DNA of 64,000 nt from the NCBI GenBank assembly GCA_028820655.1, contig JAPPIK010000020.1:1-64000 (forward strand). Direction: 5' to 3'. Both the position numbers and the translations under genes were made by a program. Shown here one piece after another: positions 49,080-59,218 of the stretch. Under the pieces are notes generated by a model that had not been told where the DNA came from, made no database searches, and saw only the letters and a list, made by a program, of their open reading frames with translations. Positions within the stretch are counted from its first letter, which is position 1; every line of letters begins with the position of its first letter. The stretch comes from Candidatus Poribacteria bacterium (lineage in GTDB: Bacteria > Poribacteria > WGA-4E > JAJDTR01).

Positions 49080-50537
49080 ATGACTGAGGAACGGAAGCAG
49101 GAACTGAGGCAGTTGCTTGAGGAAGCGATTGGGAGTTTGGAAATACGCTATGGCTATGGCGGGCTATTGTCTCTCCCTAGAGAGGTATATCAGAAGTATT
49201 TAGAGGAACGTTGGAGATACTTTGGGGTAGACTTTTTATCTTTTGCGTTTTTAATCCGTCTTGAACCTGACATTACAGATGAATCCTCAAAATCTATTCT
49301 TCTTAACTTTATAAGGGAGGAGTTAGCTCAGTTTGTTGATAATCATTCTTTGAAGGACACTATTCCAACCGCTAGCTATTTTATAAAGAGTTACCCTAAA
49401 GGAAAGTTAAAGCTGCATAACCGGCAGTTTCATCGTCTCCCTCTGAACCTCGTTTTAGAGCGTCTTCTGCAAATCACGATTGTCCGTGGAGCAGAGGAGG
49501 CAGTAGCGGTTTTTGACAGATGCAGTCGCGTCGAAGGTACACTGGGTTTCTACCAAGATGTGAATTTACTAGAGGGGATAAAGCTCGACAAGGAAGTTCA
49601 AGTCTTCCCAGGAGTGCGGCTTGTTCCGTTACCTTCTTCAGAAGTGTCGGCTGAAGTCACGCTATATTTACCAGGTTTTCCTCAAAATGCCATTTCTGAT
49701 TTAAGGCCTTATTTTTTCGGAAAAACTTTACTTGTGATTGACTGTCCCGCACTCTCCATATTCCACGAGCCCGCTCCAAAGCCAATGTTTCCGCAAGGAC
49801 ATCCATTAGAGGACGTTCCATTTAAAATTGCGAAAAATAACCTGAAGTTTAGGAATTCCAATGAACTGGTTTCGGTTAAACAAGATATTTGCCAGGTCCT
49901 ATCTTTAGTGTGTAATTCACCAGTTCATGTTACGCATGGCGGATGGTTTTTAGATGAAGAGAAATCCTTCAATCCTCATCATGAAACTATCAGTATGTTC
50001 CGGCCTCCCACTCCTATAGGGAACTTCGGATTTGGCGGTTGCAGTGAAGCGAACGAAGATCACATAGTAAACGCCAGATATCTATATTCGAAATTAGTTA
50101 AGCTAAAACCAGGCGATAGGGAAAAACTACAGATCGGCATTGGTCGTTGGATGAAGTCAAAAGCTATTGGAGGTTATGTTGATAAGGTGATTGATTTGGG
50201 TATAGCTTTTGAGGCCCTTTATTTACCTGGGATAAAGGACGAATTAACCTTTAGATTAGGGGTTCGCGCGGCCTGGTACTTGGGAAAGGACAAAGAGGAT
50301 CGCGAGAACTTGCTTACAAAGTTTGGAGACATTTATAAATGCCGTTCCAATGCTGTCCATAACGGGCAAGTTGACGAAAAGGTTAAATTTGGAGGAGAAA
50401 AGATTGGTAGGTCAGAGTTTATTCACCAGGCTCAAGATTTATGTGGGAAATCCATCGTGAAGATTCTTGAAGATGGGGGATTTCCTGATTGGGACGATTT
50501 GATTTTGGGTAGCGTGGTGGAGAATGCAGAAAACTAA
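49080..50537 (+). CDS. HEPN-like (ApeA-HEPN-type) hypothetical protein
   Basis: C-terminal LGIAFEALYLPG...ELTFRLGVRAAWYLGKDKEDRENLLTKFGDIYKCRSNAVHNGQV with an Rx4H motif (RSNAVH). Confidence 0.65.
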   Translation: MTEERKQELRQLLEEAIGSLEIRYGYGGLLSLPREVYQKYLEERWRYFGVDFLSFAFLIRLEPDITDESSKSILLNFIREELAQFVDNHSLKDTIPTASYFIKSYPKGKLKLHNRQFHRLPLNLVLERLLQITIVRGAEEAVAVFDRCSRVEGTLGFYQDVNLLEGIKLDKEVQVFPGVRLVPLPSSEVSAEVTLYLPGFPQNAISDLRPYFFGKTLLVIDCPALSIFHEPAPKPMFPQGHPLEDVPFKIAKNNLKFRNSNELVSVKQDICQVLSLVCNSPVHVTHGGWFLDEEKSFNPHHETISMFRPPTPIGNFGFGGCSEANEDHIVNARYLYSKLVKLKPGDREKLQIGIGRWMKSKAIGGYVDKVIDLGIAFEALYLPGIKDELTFRLGVRAAWYLGKDKEDRENLLTKFGDIYKCRSNAVHNGQVDEKVKFGGEKIGRSEFIHQAQDLCGKSIVKILEDGGFPDWDDLILGSVVENAEN

Positions 50538-50654
50538 ATTATCGGGTTGGGATTATGTAGCGTGGGAAATGTTCGATCGGTCGGAATATGTGGAAACAGG
50601 TCAGGATTAAAGGTTGGTGAAATGTCTGCCGCTCGATCAACCTCACCCTATAGC

Positions 50655-50740
50655 TCACATTGCGCTCCGCTGGAGCGCGATAATTGGACGTAGCATGATT
50701 CTACTGACATTTCACTCCTCTGGAGTGGGGAGTCGCGACC
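50655..50740 (+). repeat. Inverted-repeat pair element
   Basis: GCGCTCCGCTGGAGCGC...TTCTACTGACATTTCACTCCTCTGGAGTGGGGAGTCGCGACC. Confidence 0.75.
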
Positions 50741-50887
50741 TGGAGCAAATCTCTATCGTCCTCGTTATTCACTCAGTTGATGTCCTACGGGTGCTAGTTG
50801 ATCGTGTCCTGAAGTAAAGAAGTCCAAAAGGCTGGTGCGCATTGCACACCCTACATGCTTCAAATACGCAACGAAAGGAGTTAAACC

Positions 50888-51304
50888 ATGATTGAGCGTA
50901 AAGCGGCGATGCTTCGGATAGTCACATGTGCAGTTGGGGGAGCGGTTTTTCTTCTGCTGTTGGTACAACTCTTCCCGTTCGGCTTGATTCATCCTGATGA
51001 CGGTGCGTACGCGGAAAGTGCGCCTGTCCTTTTCATTTTTGGCGTGGGCGCATTCCTCGGGTTGCTGCCGGGAATTGCGTGGGCGATCGACCAGAAGTCG
51101 GCGCGGCGGCGGTTTCTGCTATGGTCGATCTCGGGCATCGTGGTTGGCGTCATCTTGGCGGCGGTTACGGGCCGCTTTCTACTGATGTTTGCGTTCTGGC
51201 TATCGGGGGTGTATGTCGGCGTCGTCTCGGCGTTGAAGCGGCTGGGGATGTATAAGGTCCAGGAAGACAATCAAGCGGCTGAGGGGAATGAATTGAGTGA
51301 ATAA
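50888..51304 (+). CDS. Four-TM hypothetical membrane protein
   Basis: MIERKAAMLRIVTCAVGGAVFLLLLVQ...GLLPGIAWAIDQKSARRRFLLWSISG. Confidence 0.65.
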   Translation: MIERKAAMLRIVTCAVGGAVFLLLLVQLFPFGLIHPDDGAYAESAPVLFIFGVGAFLGLLPGIAWAIDQKSARRRFLLWSISGIVVGVILAAVTGRFLLMFAFWLSGVYVGVVSALKRLGMYKVQEDNQAAEGNELSE

Positions 51305-51415
51305 AAGGCTGGTGGGCAGGGGATCTCTATCGCGCTCGCTATCCACTCGCTTGATTCCACCCTACAGGTTGTATCGCACCCTGGTGCAAAAACGAGGCAA
51401 AAATGCTGGTGCGCA

Positions 51416-51451
51416 TAGGATCTCTATCGCGCTCACTATTCATTCGCTTGA
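51416..51451 (+). repeat. 36-bp SIE copy, filled site
   Basis: GCGCA[TAGGATCTCTATCGCGCTCACTATTCATTCGCTTGA]TTGCACCCTACAT; uninterrupted GCGCATTGCACACCCTACAT upstream of the paralogous gene (~50837-50856). Confidence 0.8.
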
Positions 51452-51496
51452 TTGCACCCTACATCTTTCAAACGCGCAAACGGAAGGGGTTGAACG

Positions 51497-51937
51497 ATGG
51501 TAAATCATAGAACGGCGCTGATTCGGATCGTCACGTGTATGATCGGGGGAATCGTCTTTATTCTTGTGCTTCGTAGCTTTATCCCGCTTGAAGCCGGGCC
51601 TTATGCAATCATATGGAGAGACGATGCACCTGTATGGGATCCCAATCCCCATCACGAAGCCCTTGGCTTCTCGGTTCGACCGTTCTGGGGAATCATTGGG
51701 GTCGGCGCGCTTCTCGGTTTGCTGCCCGGAATCGCGTGGGCCATCGACCAGAAGTCGGCGCGGCGGCGTTTTCTCGTGTGGTCAATAATGGGCGTGGTGA
51801 TCGGGTTTATCTTGTCGATGGCGAGCTACCGGGCCGAACCGATGATTGTGTTTTCGATTGCCGGGGTGTATGTCGGAGCCGTCACGGCGTTGAACCGGCT
51901 TGGAGTGTTTGAGGCTAAGGATCGGCGGAGTGAGTAG
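51497..51937 (+). CDS. Four-TM hypothetical membrane protein, paralog of 50888-51304
   Basis: Shared GLLPGIAWAIDQKSARRRFLVWSIMG. Confidence 0.65.
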   Translation: MVNHRTALIRIVTCMIGGIVFILVLRSFIPLEAGPYAIIWRDDAPVWDPNPHHEALGFSVRPFWGIIGVGALLGLLPGIAWAIDQKSARRRFLVWSIMGVVIGFILSMASYRAEPMIVFSIAGVYVGAVTALNRLGVFEAKDRRSE

Positions 51938-52168
51938 GAAGCCATTTTCGTGGTTGGGTGGCTTGATGGGCGCGACCTGGAGGGGAACTCCTACTAGGTT
52001 GAGTCGGTTGATGGCTCCGTCGGGTGGGGCGGAGCAAGATGCTCCGCCTACGGATTGTGTGGGGGCGCGGCCGGGAGGTAGCACATACACGGGCGAGGCG
52101 GTTGATGACTTCGCCAAAGGCTGGTGGGCAGTGCCCACCCTACAAGAATAAAATGGAGGTGTTGGCAG

Positions 52169-52561
52169 ATGAAACGCACAGTTGTGAGATTGACGCTTAT
52201 ACTGGTCGGGGTGATCATCGCGGCGAGCGGTAACCTGCTAAATCACGCGGATGTTGGCGGGCGAGAGGTAACAGTACTCGATGAGATTCATTGCCGCAAG
52301 ATAGTGATTGAGTGGGGTGACCCGGAAGAAGCGAACATCGTGCTTGAGGTCAAAGACGGCGTGCCTTCCATTGATATCAACGGCAGTTACGGAGCCTCAT
52401 TCAGTGTGAAGGCGGGCGAAAGCGCCGAGATGGTCATGCAGCACAACGATCTGGACACGGGGACAACGACAAGCGAATTGCGGCTCACAGCCGGTAAATA
52501 CAGCACGGGTATCACCCATTTTGTCGAGCAGAACGAGAGCGATCAACCGAACGAGCCGTAA
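52169..52561 (+). CDS. Signal/TM-anchored hypothetical protein
   Basis: MKRTVVRLTLILVGVIIAASGNLLNHADVGGREVTVLDEIHCRKIVI. Confidence 0.6.
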   Translation: MKRTVVRLTLILVGVIIAASGNLLNHADVGGREVTVLDEIHCRKIVIEWGDPEEANIVLEVKDGVPSIDINGSYGASFSVKAGESAEMVMQHNDLDTGTTTSELRLTAGKYSTGITHFVEQNESDQPNEP

Positions 52562-52661
52562 GGGCTAAATAGAGCCGTGAATTACGAGCGGAATCTCCCG
52601 ATTCGGTAGAGATCCGCCAAAAACTTGCCTTAAAACGAAACGCACAGAAAGGGCTTCACTC

Positions 52662-53027
52662 ATGAAGCGTCTGCTCGAAGGGTTAACATTTATTCTCATC
52701 GGTGTGGTCATAGCCGGCGGCGGAAACATGCTGAACTATGCGGATGTCGGCGCTCAAAAGGTGACAACACTCGACGAAATTCAATGCCGACAGATCATCG
52801 TCTACGAAGATATGATGTCGAAAAGCGTTTGGCTGGAGGTCAACAACGACACGCCGCACATTACCGTCTCGAATGCTACGGAACGCGTCTCATTCAGCGT
52901 GTTCGCGTTAAGCAGAACCAACCTGCAGTTGAAGTACGAGCACTCGAACACGGGAATGAAAAGAAACGAGATTCTACTCAAGTCCGGAAAAAACCACATA
53001 AGCGTCACGCAATCCATACCCGAATAA
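52662..53027 (+). CDS. Paralog of 52169-52561
   Basis: MKRLLEGLTFILIGVVIAGGGNMLNYADVGAQKVTTLDEIQCRQIIV. Confidence 0.6.
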   Translation: MKRLLEGLTFILIGVVIAGGGNMLNYADVGAQKVTTLDEIQCRQIIVYEDMMSKSVWLEVNNDTPHITVSNATERVSFSVFALSRTNLQLKYEHSNTGMKRNEILLKSGKNHISVTQSIPE

Positions 53028-53077
53028 GGGGAAGGAGCGACCCAAGATTCCCGGAAAAAGGAGATTCAATTCTAACA

Positions 53078-54268
53078 ATGACAAATATCAAAAACTCTGT
53101 ATTGGCTGTTGCTATGGCGGTGTTGATAGCTGGGCTTACCGGCTGCGACCGGTTATTGAATATAATTTCCGACGGCGATATGCCCCGATTGGACGGCGAG
53201 ATTCCTCAATTCGAAGGGCTGCATGGCGAGATATCTATCGGCGTCGTGTACCCTAGCCCGGTAGGGAAATTCGAGCCGGTCCGTACACGGCTTGAACACG
53301 GTTTGGAGTTGGCGCTTGAAGAAATCAATAACGCCCAGTTGGGCGACGCGAGAATCCGGCTCATCGCGGAAGAGGATAGCAACAACGTCGATGGCGCGGT
53401 TGAAGCCTTCAACAAACTGATTCACGAGGACGGTGTGCCCGCCATCATTGGACCGCTGACCTCAAGCCAGTCCGAAGCGGCGTTTCCGATTGCCCAAGAG
53501 AATCGGGTGGTAGCCTTCAGTTCTACCTCGTTCGCCACCGGTCTAAGCGCGCTCGGCGATTACATCTTCCGCGTGAGCTTGACCTCGGACGCGCTAATTC
53601 CTCATCTCGTCGAAGTGACGCATACGAAACTCGGCTACCAGCGCGCGGCGATCATCACCGACGAAACCGACTTGGTCTCGCAGTCCGGCGACCGGGCGTT
53701 TCGTGACGCGCTAAGCGAGAACGGCGTGACGATAGTGAGCAGGGAAGGCTGGCGGCCCGGCGAAACCGACCTTGCGGCGCATCTGACTCGAATTAAGGAA
53801 TCGGATCCCCAAGTCGTCTTTATCGCAACGGTGCCGAACGACATGCCCGAAATCATGATCATGGGGCGCGAACTTGGACTCCCCTTCTCTGTCCCCTATA
53901 TTGTCGCGCAAGTGAGCAACGACGAAGTTCATGCCGCCAGCGGCGCTGCCGAAGGTCTGTTCTCCACCTCAAATTGGATGAGCACGACCTCTACACCTAT
54001 GAATCAAGCCTTTAACCGGAATTATCACGCGAAATTCGGGCGCGAGCCGAACACGTGGGCGGCTCAATCCTACACGACGCTCTATATCTTGGCCGAAGCG
54101 ATTGCGAATGCCCGAACAGCCGATTCGGAATCGATCCGAAACGCGTTGGCGGATATCAGGGATTTGGATACCGTGCTGGGATCGTTCTCTTTTGACGCGG
54201 TTGGGGATGCACTCTACGACCCGACGATAATCGTTGTGGAGAACGGTGAACTTAAGAGGTTGGAGTAG
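53078..54268 (+). CDS. Substrate-binding lipoprotein (LivK/Peripla_BP_6-like)
   Basis: MTNIKNSVLAVAMAVLIAGLTGCDRLLNIIS lipobox; SIGVVYPSPVGKFEP; VDGAVEAFNKLIHEDGVPAIIGPLTSSQ; track start 52784 is too far upstream. Confidence 0.88.
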   Translation: MTNIKNSVLAVAMAVLIAGLTGCDRLLNIISDGDMPRLDGEIPQFEGLHGEISIGVVYPSPVGKFEPVRTRLEHGLELALEEINNAQLGDARIRLIAEEDSNNVDGAVEAFNKLIHEDGVPAIIGPLTSSQSEAAFPIAQENRVVAFSSTSFATGLSALGDYIFRVSLTSDALIPHLVEVTHTKLGYQRAAIITDETDLVSQSGDRAFRDALSENGVTIVSREGWRPGETDLAAHLTRIKESDPQVVFIATVPNDMPEIMIMGRELGLPFSVPYIVAQVSNDEVHAASGAAEGLFSTSNWMSTTSTPMNQAFNRNYHAKFGREPNTWAAQSYTTLYILAEAIANARTADSESIRNALADIRDLDTVLGSFSFDAVGDALYDPTIIVVENGELKRLE

Positions 54269-54835
54269 GTATGCCAATACGTCGCCAGTCGGGAGCCCGA
54301 TAGCAATTTATTTGCCGAGATTCGACCGTCAATCACCCTCGGCGGCAACTTGGGGCGGGAGAAAGGATGTTTTGCATTGATGAAGGGGATGTTAAACGAG
54401 GTAGTTGCCACCGAAACTGCGGTTGTCGCCTAACGTCGATGGCTGAAGCAACAGTCGCCATAATGTAGTGCGGTTTGTAAACCGTCCGCGTCATTTCATC
54501 GCAGATCTGCCCTTTCCGTGTACACGATGTGTTTTTGATAAATCTGACCATGCGAACCGAATCTCAATCGTATGAAAAGCCCTCTAAGTATCATCTCACA
54601 AGTAACATAACCTGAATGGTTGCGAATACTGATTGGCGCAATGGCCTTTACGTGTGCGATAATATGAGGCGGGAGACGAATGCAAACCTTTGTGGTCCAT
54701 TTAGCGTTGACATAAACAATCAAGAATGAGCATAATTGTGCGATTTCAACCGTTTTGATAAGATGAATCTTTCCCGCAGGTGGTCGTCGAACAGAAGCAA
54801 CCTGGCGGGACACCTACAGGTAGAGCGAGAATGAA

Positions 54836-55279
54836 ATGAAGACAACCGGACAACGAACCATAGAATATAAGAAACCACCTATCGATGAAATTGCTAAGAA
54901 TCCACCCTCGGAAATTCAATGGCTTCAGATGTCGGAGCGTTTTGATATCATATCCCGGCGGGAAGACAACTGGGATGGGTATGAATCTGGAAAGCCAAAA
55001 AAAAGAAGCCTAGACCATTCGAGGAAGTTCATGGATGAATTCCTTGACGTTGTCATTTCCGAAGGGTATTCGTGGCTACCGCCATTAATTTCTAGCGACG
55101 AAGACGGGCATATTACCGTAGAATGGTACGCGGAAGAAAGACAACTGCACTTCCAGATCGAAGAAGATGATGTGTTGTACATTCAAGCATGGGGGCCAAA
55201 CATTGATACCGAAATGCACGTAGACACGCTGTATCCTAAGGACTATCTCACGCTTTGGGCATGGTTACTGTATGGATAG
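54836..55279 (+). CDS. Hypothetical protein, first gene of an overlapping pair
   Basis: FDIISRREDNWDGYESGKPKKRSLDHSRKFMDEFLD...PPLISSDEDGHITVEWYAEERQLHFQIEEDDVLYIQAWG. Confidence 0.65.
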   Translation: MKTTGQRTIEYKKPPIDEIAKNPPSEIQWLQMSERFDIISRREDNWDGYESGKPKKRSLDHSRKFMDEFLDVVISEGYSWLPPLISSDEDGHITVEWYAEERQLHFQIEEDDVLYIQAWGPNIDTEMHVDTLYPKDYLTLWAWLLYG

Positions 55280-55733
55280 AGATGACATTGTTCGAGATGA
55301 CGAGGAACTCTACCGTAGCGTACGAGGTAGATTAGAAGATGAAGAGTATATGTACAACCAAGGGAAACTCAGAATCCTCCCTAAGGCCTTTCGAGACAGG
55401 CACCGAAAACCGTCTGTTGATAGAGCAATATTGCGGGAACATCCCTCACTTTCTCGATTGAATGAAATGGACGGCATCGTTAGTCTGATAGCTGGCGAGA
55501 TTCGTGCGTTGAAAGCAGTGGAGACAAAAACTGATGACAACGAAGTTCCACACGCGGTTGATGTAGTCTATGACCCCAAACAGGAAAATCGCGCGCACTC
55601 ACAGATAATTGTAACTCCTGAATACTTTGGCTCGAAGAATAAACAGAAACTTGCATTTCGCTTGCTAAGAATCGCACTCGCCGAACTTGCCACTCAGAAA
55701 GGAAGATGGACCCTTCAGCCAAAGCTAGATTAA
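55272..55733 (+). CDS. Hypothetical protein, second gene of an overlapping pair
   Basis: Overlaps the previous gene by 8 nt; MDRDDIVRDDEELYRSVRGRLEDEEYMYNQGKLRILPKAFRDRHRKPSVDRA. Confidence 0.65.
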   Translation: MDRDDIVRDDEELYRSVRGRLEDEEYMYNQGKLRILPKAFRDRHRKPSVDRAILREHPSLSRLNEMDGIVSLIAGEIRALKAVETKTDDNEVPHAVDVVYDPKQENRAHSQIIVTPEYFGSKNKQKLAFRLLRIALAELATQKGRWTLQPKLD

Positions 55734-56043
55734 CATTTCTACCCTTCTGGGCGCCTGCCACTCTCTTTTATTCACGATCCTGATCCGCACCCACATCAAA
55801 TCCGTCGACACATTCGACAGCTGCGCTATAGTCAATCCCACGATCCGACATCAAATAAAAGTTGTGTCGGAGATTCCCGTAAACTTAGACACGCCATTCG
55901 CTTCCGAACCCGCCTCTCGACCATTACTTTCCAATTCGACGGAAACTTTCCTCCTCCGTATTAGCCATCCGGGCGCTCTTGACGATTCTGCCTCGCACCG
56001 TTGTCCACACACTTGATTGTTACCTATATTGCTATCGCGAATC

Positions 56044-56988
56044 TCAAAACCGCGGGCGACGCTTCAGGGCGCCCCAGGTTGTCGTCAGCTTGCCGCGGAG
56101 TCTGACCGTAAGCGATCCGCCAGGGAACAAGGTGTAGCCGTTGCCGGATGAATCCCGATATAGGGGTGCGTCTGGTCCCTCCTCAAACTTCCAGAGCGCT
56201 ATCGTCTTCCCATCCGCGCGAAACTTTCGTTCCGGTTGGATTCGATTCCCCCTCTCCGTGCCGTAACGAAATCCCTTGGACACGCGAATTTCGTCGACAT
56301 AGCCCCGCATGGATTCGTAAAGGCGCCCCCACTCAGAGCCTTCGGCGAATTCCACGACCGGGGTGCCGCCGATAAAGAACGGCGCGGGCGTGCGGCCCAC
56401 CGGTTCCAGCGGACCGGCCTGCGAGACGAGGCCGTGCTCGAAATAGTGATAGGCGTGCGCTTCGTCGTTGTTCTCCACAAGCTGCTGTGCGACGTGCACC
56501 CAGCGGGAGTGCGGATAGAATTCGGTCGGAATCGATTCTCCCCTCGTATCCCACGTCCAGCCGAGAGTATCGGGTTGCACCCCGATTCCGAAATTGAGCC
56601 AGGTGCTGCCTTCCGGCAGTATGACGCCGCGTTGGGGGAGGTGCAACCCGCTGATGGAAACGTAATAGCTCCCGGGTTTGGCAAAGATTATCCACTGTCC
56701 CACGCTTGAAAGCTCATGATCCCCATCCCCGGGCTTGCCGGTCAAGTAGATCCACGCCTCGATGGTGATACCGTCTCCCTCCACATCGTCAAACACGCCG
56801 GGGTAATCGGCATAGACGTAACCGCCGGGCTGCAGTTTCAGCACGTCCGCGGGCACCTCTTCGGGCTGCGCGAACCCGTGGGGCAAGGCAAAAGCCCAGA
56901 CTGTCAAGGTCAGAATAGTCAAGGGTGAATCCGGTTTGAGTCTGACGGCGCCCGCCGATTGGATAATTTGCGATGCTTTTTCTCTCAT
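56044..56988 (-). CDS. LamG/concanavalin A-like domain protein
   Basis: GDGITIEAWIYLTGKP...WVHVAQQLVENN...MRGYVDEIRVSKGFRYG...ALWKFEEGPDAPLYRDSSGNGYTL; RBS AGGAGGTGTGGAG. Confidence 0.8.
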   Translation of the reverse strand: MREKASQIIQSAGAVRLKPDSPLTILTLTVWAFALPHGFAQPEEVPADVLKLQPGGYVYADYPGVFDDVEGDGITIEAWIYLTGKPGDGDHELSSVGQWIIFAKPGSYYVSISGLHLPQRGVILPEGSTWLNFGIGVQPDTLGWTWDTRGESIPTEFYPHSRWVHVAQQLVENNDEAHAYHYFEHGLVSQAGPLEPVGRTPAPFFIGGTPVVEFAEGSEWGRLYESMRGYVDEIRVSKGFRYGTERGNRIQPERKFRADGKTIALWKFEEGPDAPLYRDSSGNGYTLFPGGSLTVRLRGKLTTTWGALKRRPRF

Positions 56989-57272
56989 CTCCACACCTCC
57001 TATTTTTTTGTAGCGCGCCCCGTTGTAAAACTTCATACGTGGTGCGTCTGCGGAGGTGTGGTTGCGAGCGCCGTAGAGCGGAATGAACGGGGTAGTGGGA
57101 CCCCTAACCGGACTGGGTTGAGCCCCATTTCGCCTTTCCGTTAACTCTCCCCCTCATTCTTTTTGCAATATTTTTTTGACAACGTAACACACGTATAGTA
57201 TAATACCACAAATAAGCTACACATACGTTAACCAACAGGGCCGAAATCCGGGGTGACAGGAGGTGTGGTGTT

Positions 57273-57362
57273 ATGCGATTGCTTTCTCTTGTTTTCGTGA
57301 TTCTGCTCGGAATCGTTGCCGGGGGATGGTTCTCCCATTGGTTCGCGCTGAGTTACATGTAA
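57273..57362 (+). CDS. 29-aa single-TM peptide, not in the ORF track
   Basis: MRLLSLVFVILLGIVAGGWFSHWFALSYM preceded by AGGAGGTGTGGTGTT. Confidence 0.35.
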   Translation: MRLLSLVFVILLGIVAGGWFSHWFALSYM

Positions 57363-57515
57363 ATCGGGGGATAATCGTATGATGAATGCAACGGGTGTTA
57401 GGAACCAAACCGGCGTCGGCGGGGTGCTCACTATAGACAGCCGATGCGCTGAACCGGGCGCCTTGGTTCGACAAATGCTCGGTAAATCAACCCTAATTCG
57501 AAAGGAGATACCAAG

Positions 57516-57773
57516 ATGACAAAGTACGACATTGAGATGTACCAACACGGGGAACGCACCAGGATTGTCCCCTGTTGGGCGAATTCCATCCCCGCCGCCA
57601 AGAACTATGCCACACGGTGGGCGCTCCGTGTCTGCAAAGTGCCGCTGAACAAGCGCCGCCACTGGACGCCGCTGCAGAACGCCGTGCACGAGGTCATCGG
57701 GTATACCAGGGATTTCGTGAACTGCGAGATTGTGTTGAAAAAGGCGAAACGAAGACTGCGAAATAGTGCCTAG
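57516..57773 (+). CDS. Small basic hypothetical protein
   Basis: MTKYDIEMYQHGERTRIVPCWANSIPAAKNYATRW; RBS GAAAGGAGAT. Confidence 0.55.
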   Translation: MTKYDIEMYQHGERTRIVPCWANSIPAAKNYATRWALRVCKVPLNKRRHWTPLQNAVHEVIGYTRDFVNCEIVLKKAKRRLRNSA

Positions 57774-58693
57774 CGGCGATTGGCGCGCCAGATATTGAGC
57801 GAGAAACAGCATCTGGTGAATAAAAGATGTGTTAGAAAGGCCGGGTTTCTACTAGGGAACTCGGCTTTTTTATGCAATTTAACTCAAGGTACAGCGCTGG
57901 ACAGTTGGGTTTCACTCAGTTTTTCGGTACATGAGGCAGTACGAGAATACCGCGTACCTTTGACAATTACATTTTCTACAGAAGGACCGTTCAACCCAAC
58001 CTACGGACCTTCCACACTGAGTTAGCGCCTCTTGCCCCGTATCCGATGAGTTGGAATTCGTGACCGGGAGAGGATCTCTATCGCAGTCATTATCCATTCC
58101 TTTGATCTCCTACAGATGCGCAGAAACGCTATGGTGGGTAGGGGAGTCCTATCGTGCGGGATTTACTATCGCCCTCACTATTCGTTCGGTTGATTCTATT
58201 CAGTCGCTTGATGGATTTACTATCGCGGTCGTTATTCACTCACTTGATTGCACGCTACGTACTCCGAATCAGAATGTAACGCACTTGACGTAGTAGGCGG
58301 TTCCCACCTCGTGGTTATTCCTGTCGTCTCATCAATCGCTCAAGACTACGCCAATCGAAAAAGCTCATCATTCGTCTACTTCCCTCCGACCCATTTACCC
58401 TCGGTACTGCATTCTTTGAACCTACCCCCAAATTTATCACGAATCTTCGATTCCAAAGCAGTTAGTTTGAACTTACACGCGTTCAGTGCGGCGACGTGTG
58501 GAGAATCGAATGGGTCTATTATTCTTTTGAGAATTTTTAGATTGACAACTTTACATGTGTATAGTATATTTTACGGAGAATTGGCACCCTTAAGATCGAT
58601 ATGCGGTGCATTGGGCGTCTGAAATTGGGAGGCAAGTCGGCACTCGAGGTGTCTTCGGTATTCTTTAGAATATACGTGACGAGGTGAAAAATC

Positions 58694-59017
58694 ATGAGCA
58701 CGCCGCTACCGAATAACATTGCATTGAGCGCGCGTCAGAAGGAATCGAAACCGCTTAAATTCGACTCCGGCGAGGTTCTGATCGCCGCCGGTGTCACACG
58801 GGGCAACAACCTGCCGGAAACGATTGTACTCCAGATGCGGTTTGGGGATGAGTCGGGTGCGATGACGGAATGGCGAGATACGGATGTCGTCTTAAGCGAG
58901 GAGAACGGCTGGCAGGATACATTCTCCGCGTCGCCGTTTGTGGAGTTCAAGGTTGTGGCATCCGCGACCGGCGCAACAGTCCATACGTCGCTGATTACAC
59001 AGTCGGTGACGCTGTGA
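58694..59017 (+). CDS. Hypothetical protein, possibly a phage structural protein
   Basis: 107 aa, upstream of tail-fibre-like paralogs; GTGAAAAATC upstream. Confidence 0.5.
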   Translation: MSTPLPNNIALSARQKESKPLKFDSGEVLIAAGVTRGNNLPETIVLQMRFGDESGAMTEWRDTDVVLSEENGWQDTFSASPFVEFKVVASATGATVHTSLITQSVTL

Positions 59018-59218
59018 AAGAGACAGAGGCAAGAGAATCTGCTAGTGCACTCCCTATTCAGTCGCTTGATGGTTAGTGGTCAGTGGCCAGTAACAAGAGA
59101 ACGGTTGTGCGATGAAGTATTCTTTTCAAGTGAAAACGAAGTTTCGCACGACTGGACAGATGAAGCGGAGTATCCATAGAAAAACTCTGCTTCGCGTTCA
59201 TCGCGGGGAGATGATATC

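Noticed and set aside
54496-54813. Minus-strand ORF with possible ribbon-helix-helix segment (VCIRLPPHIIAHVKAIA)
   Set aside because: Motif match is weak, the N-terminal part looks non-coding and no partner gene was seen; not supportable without a search.
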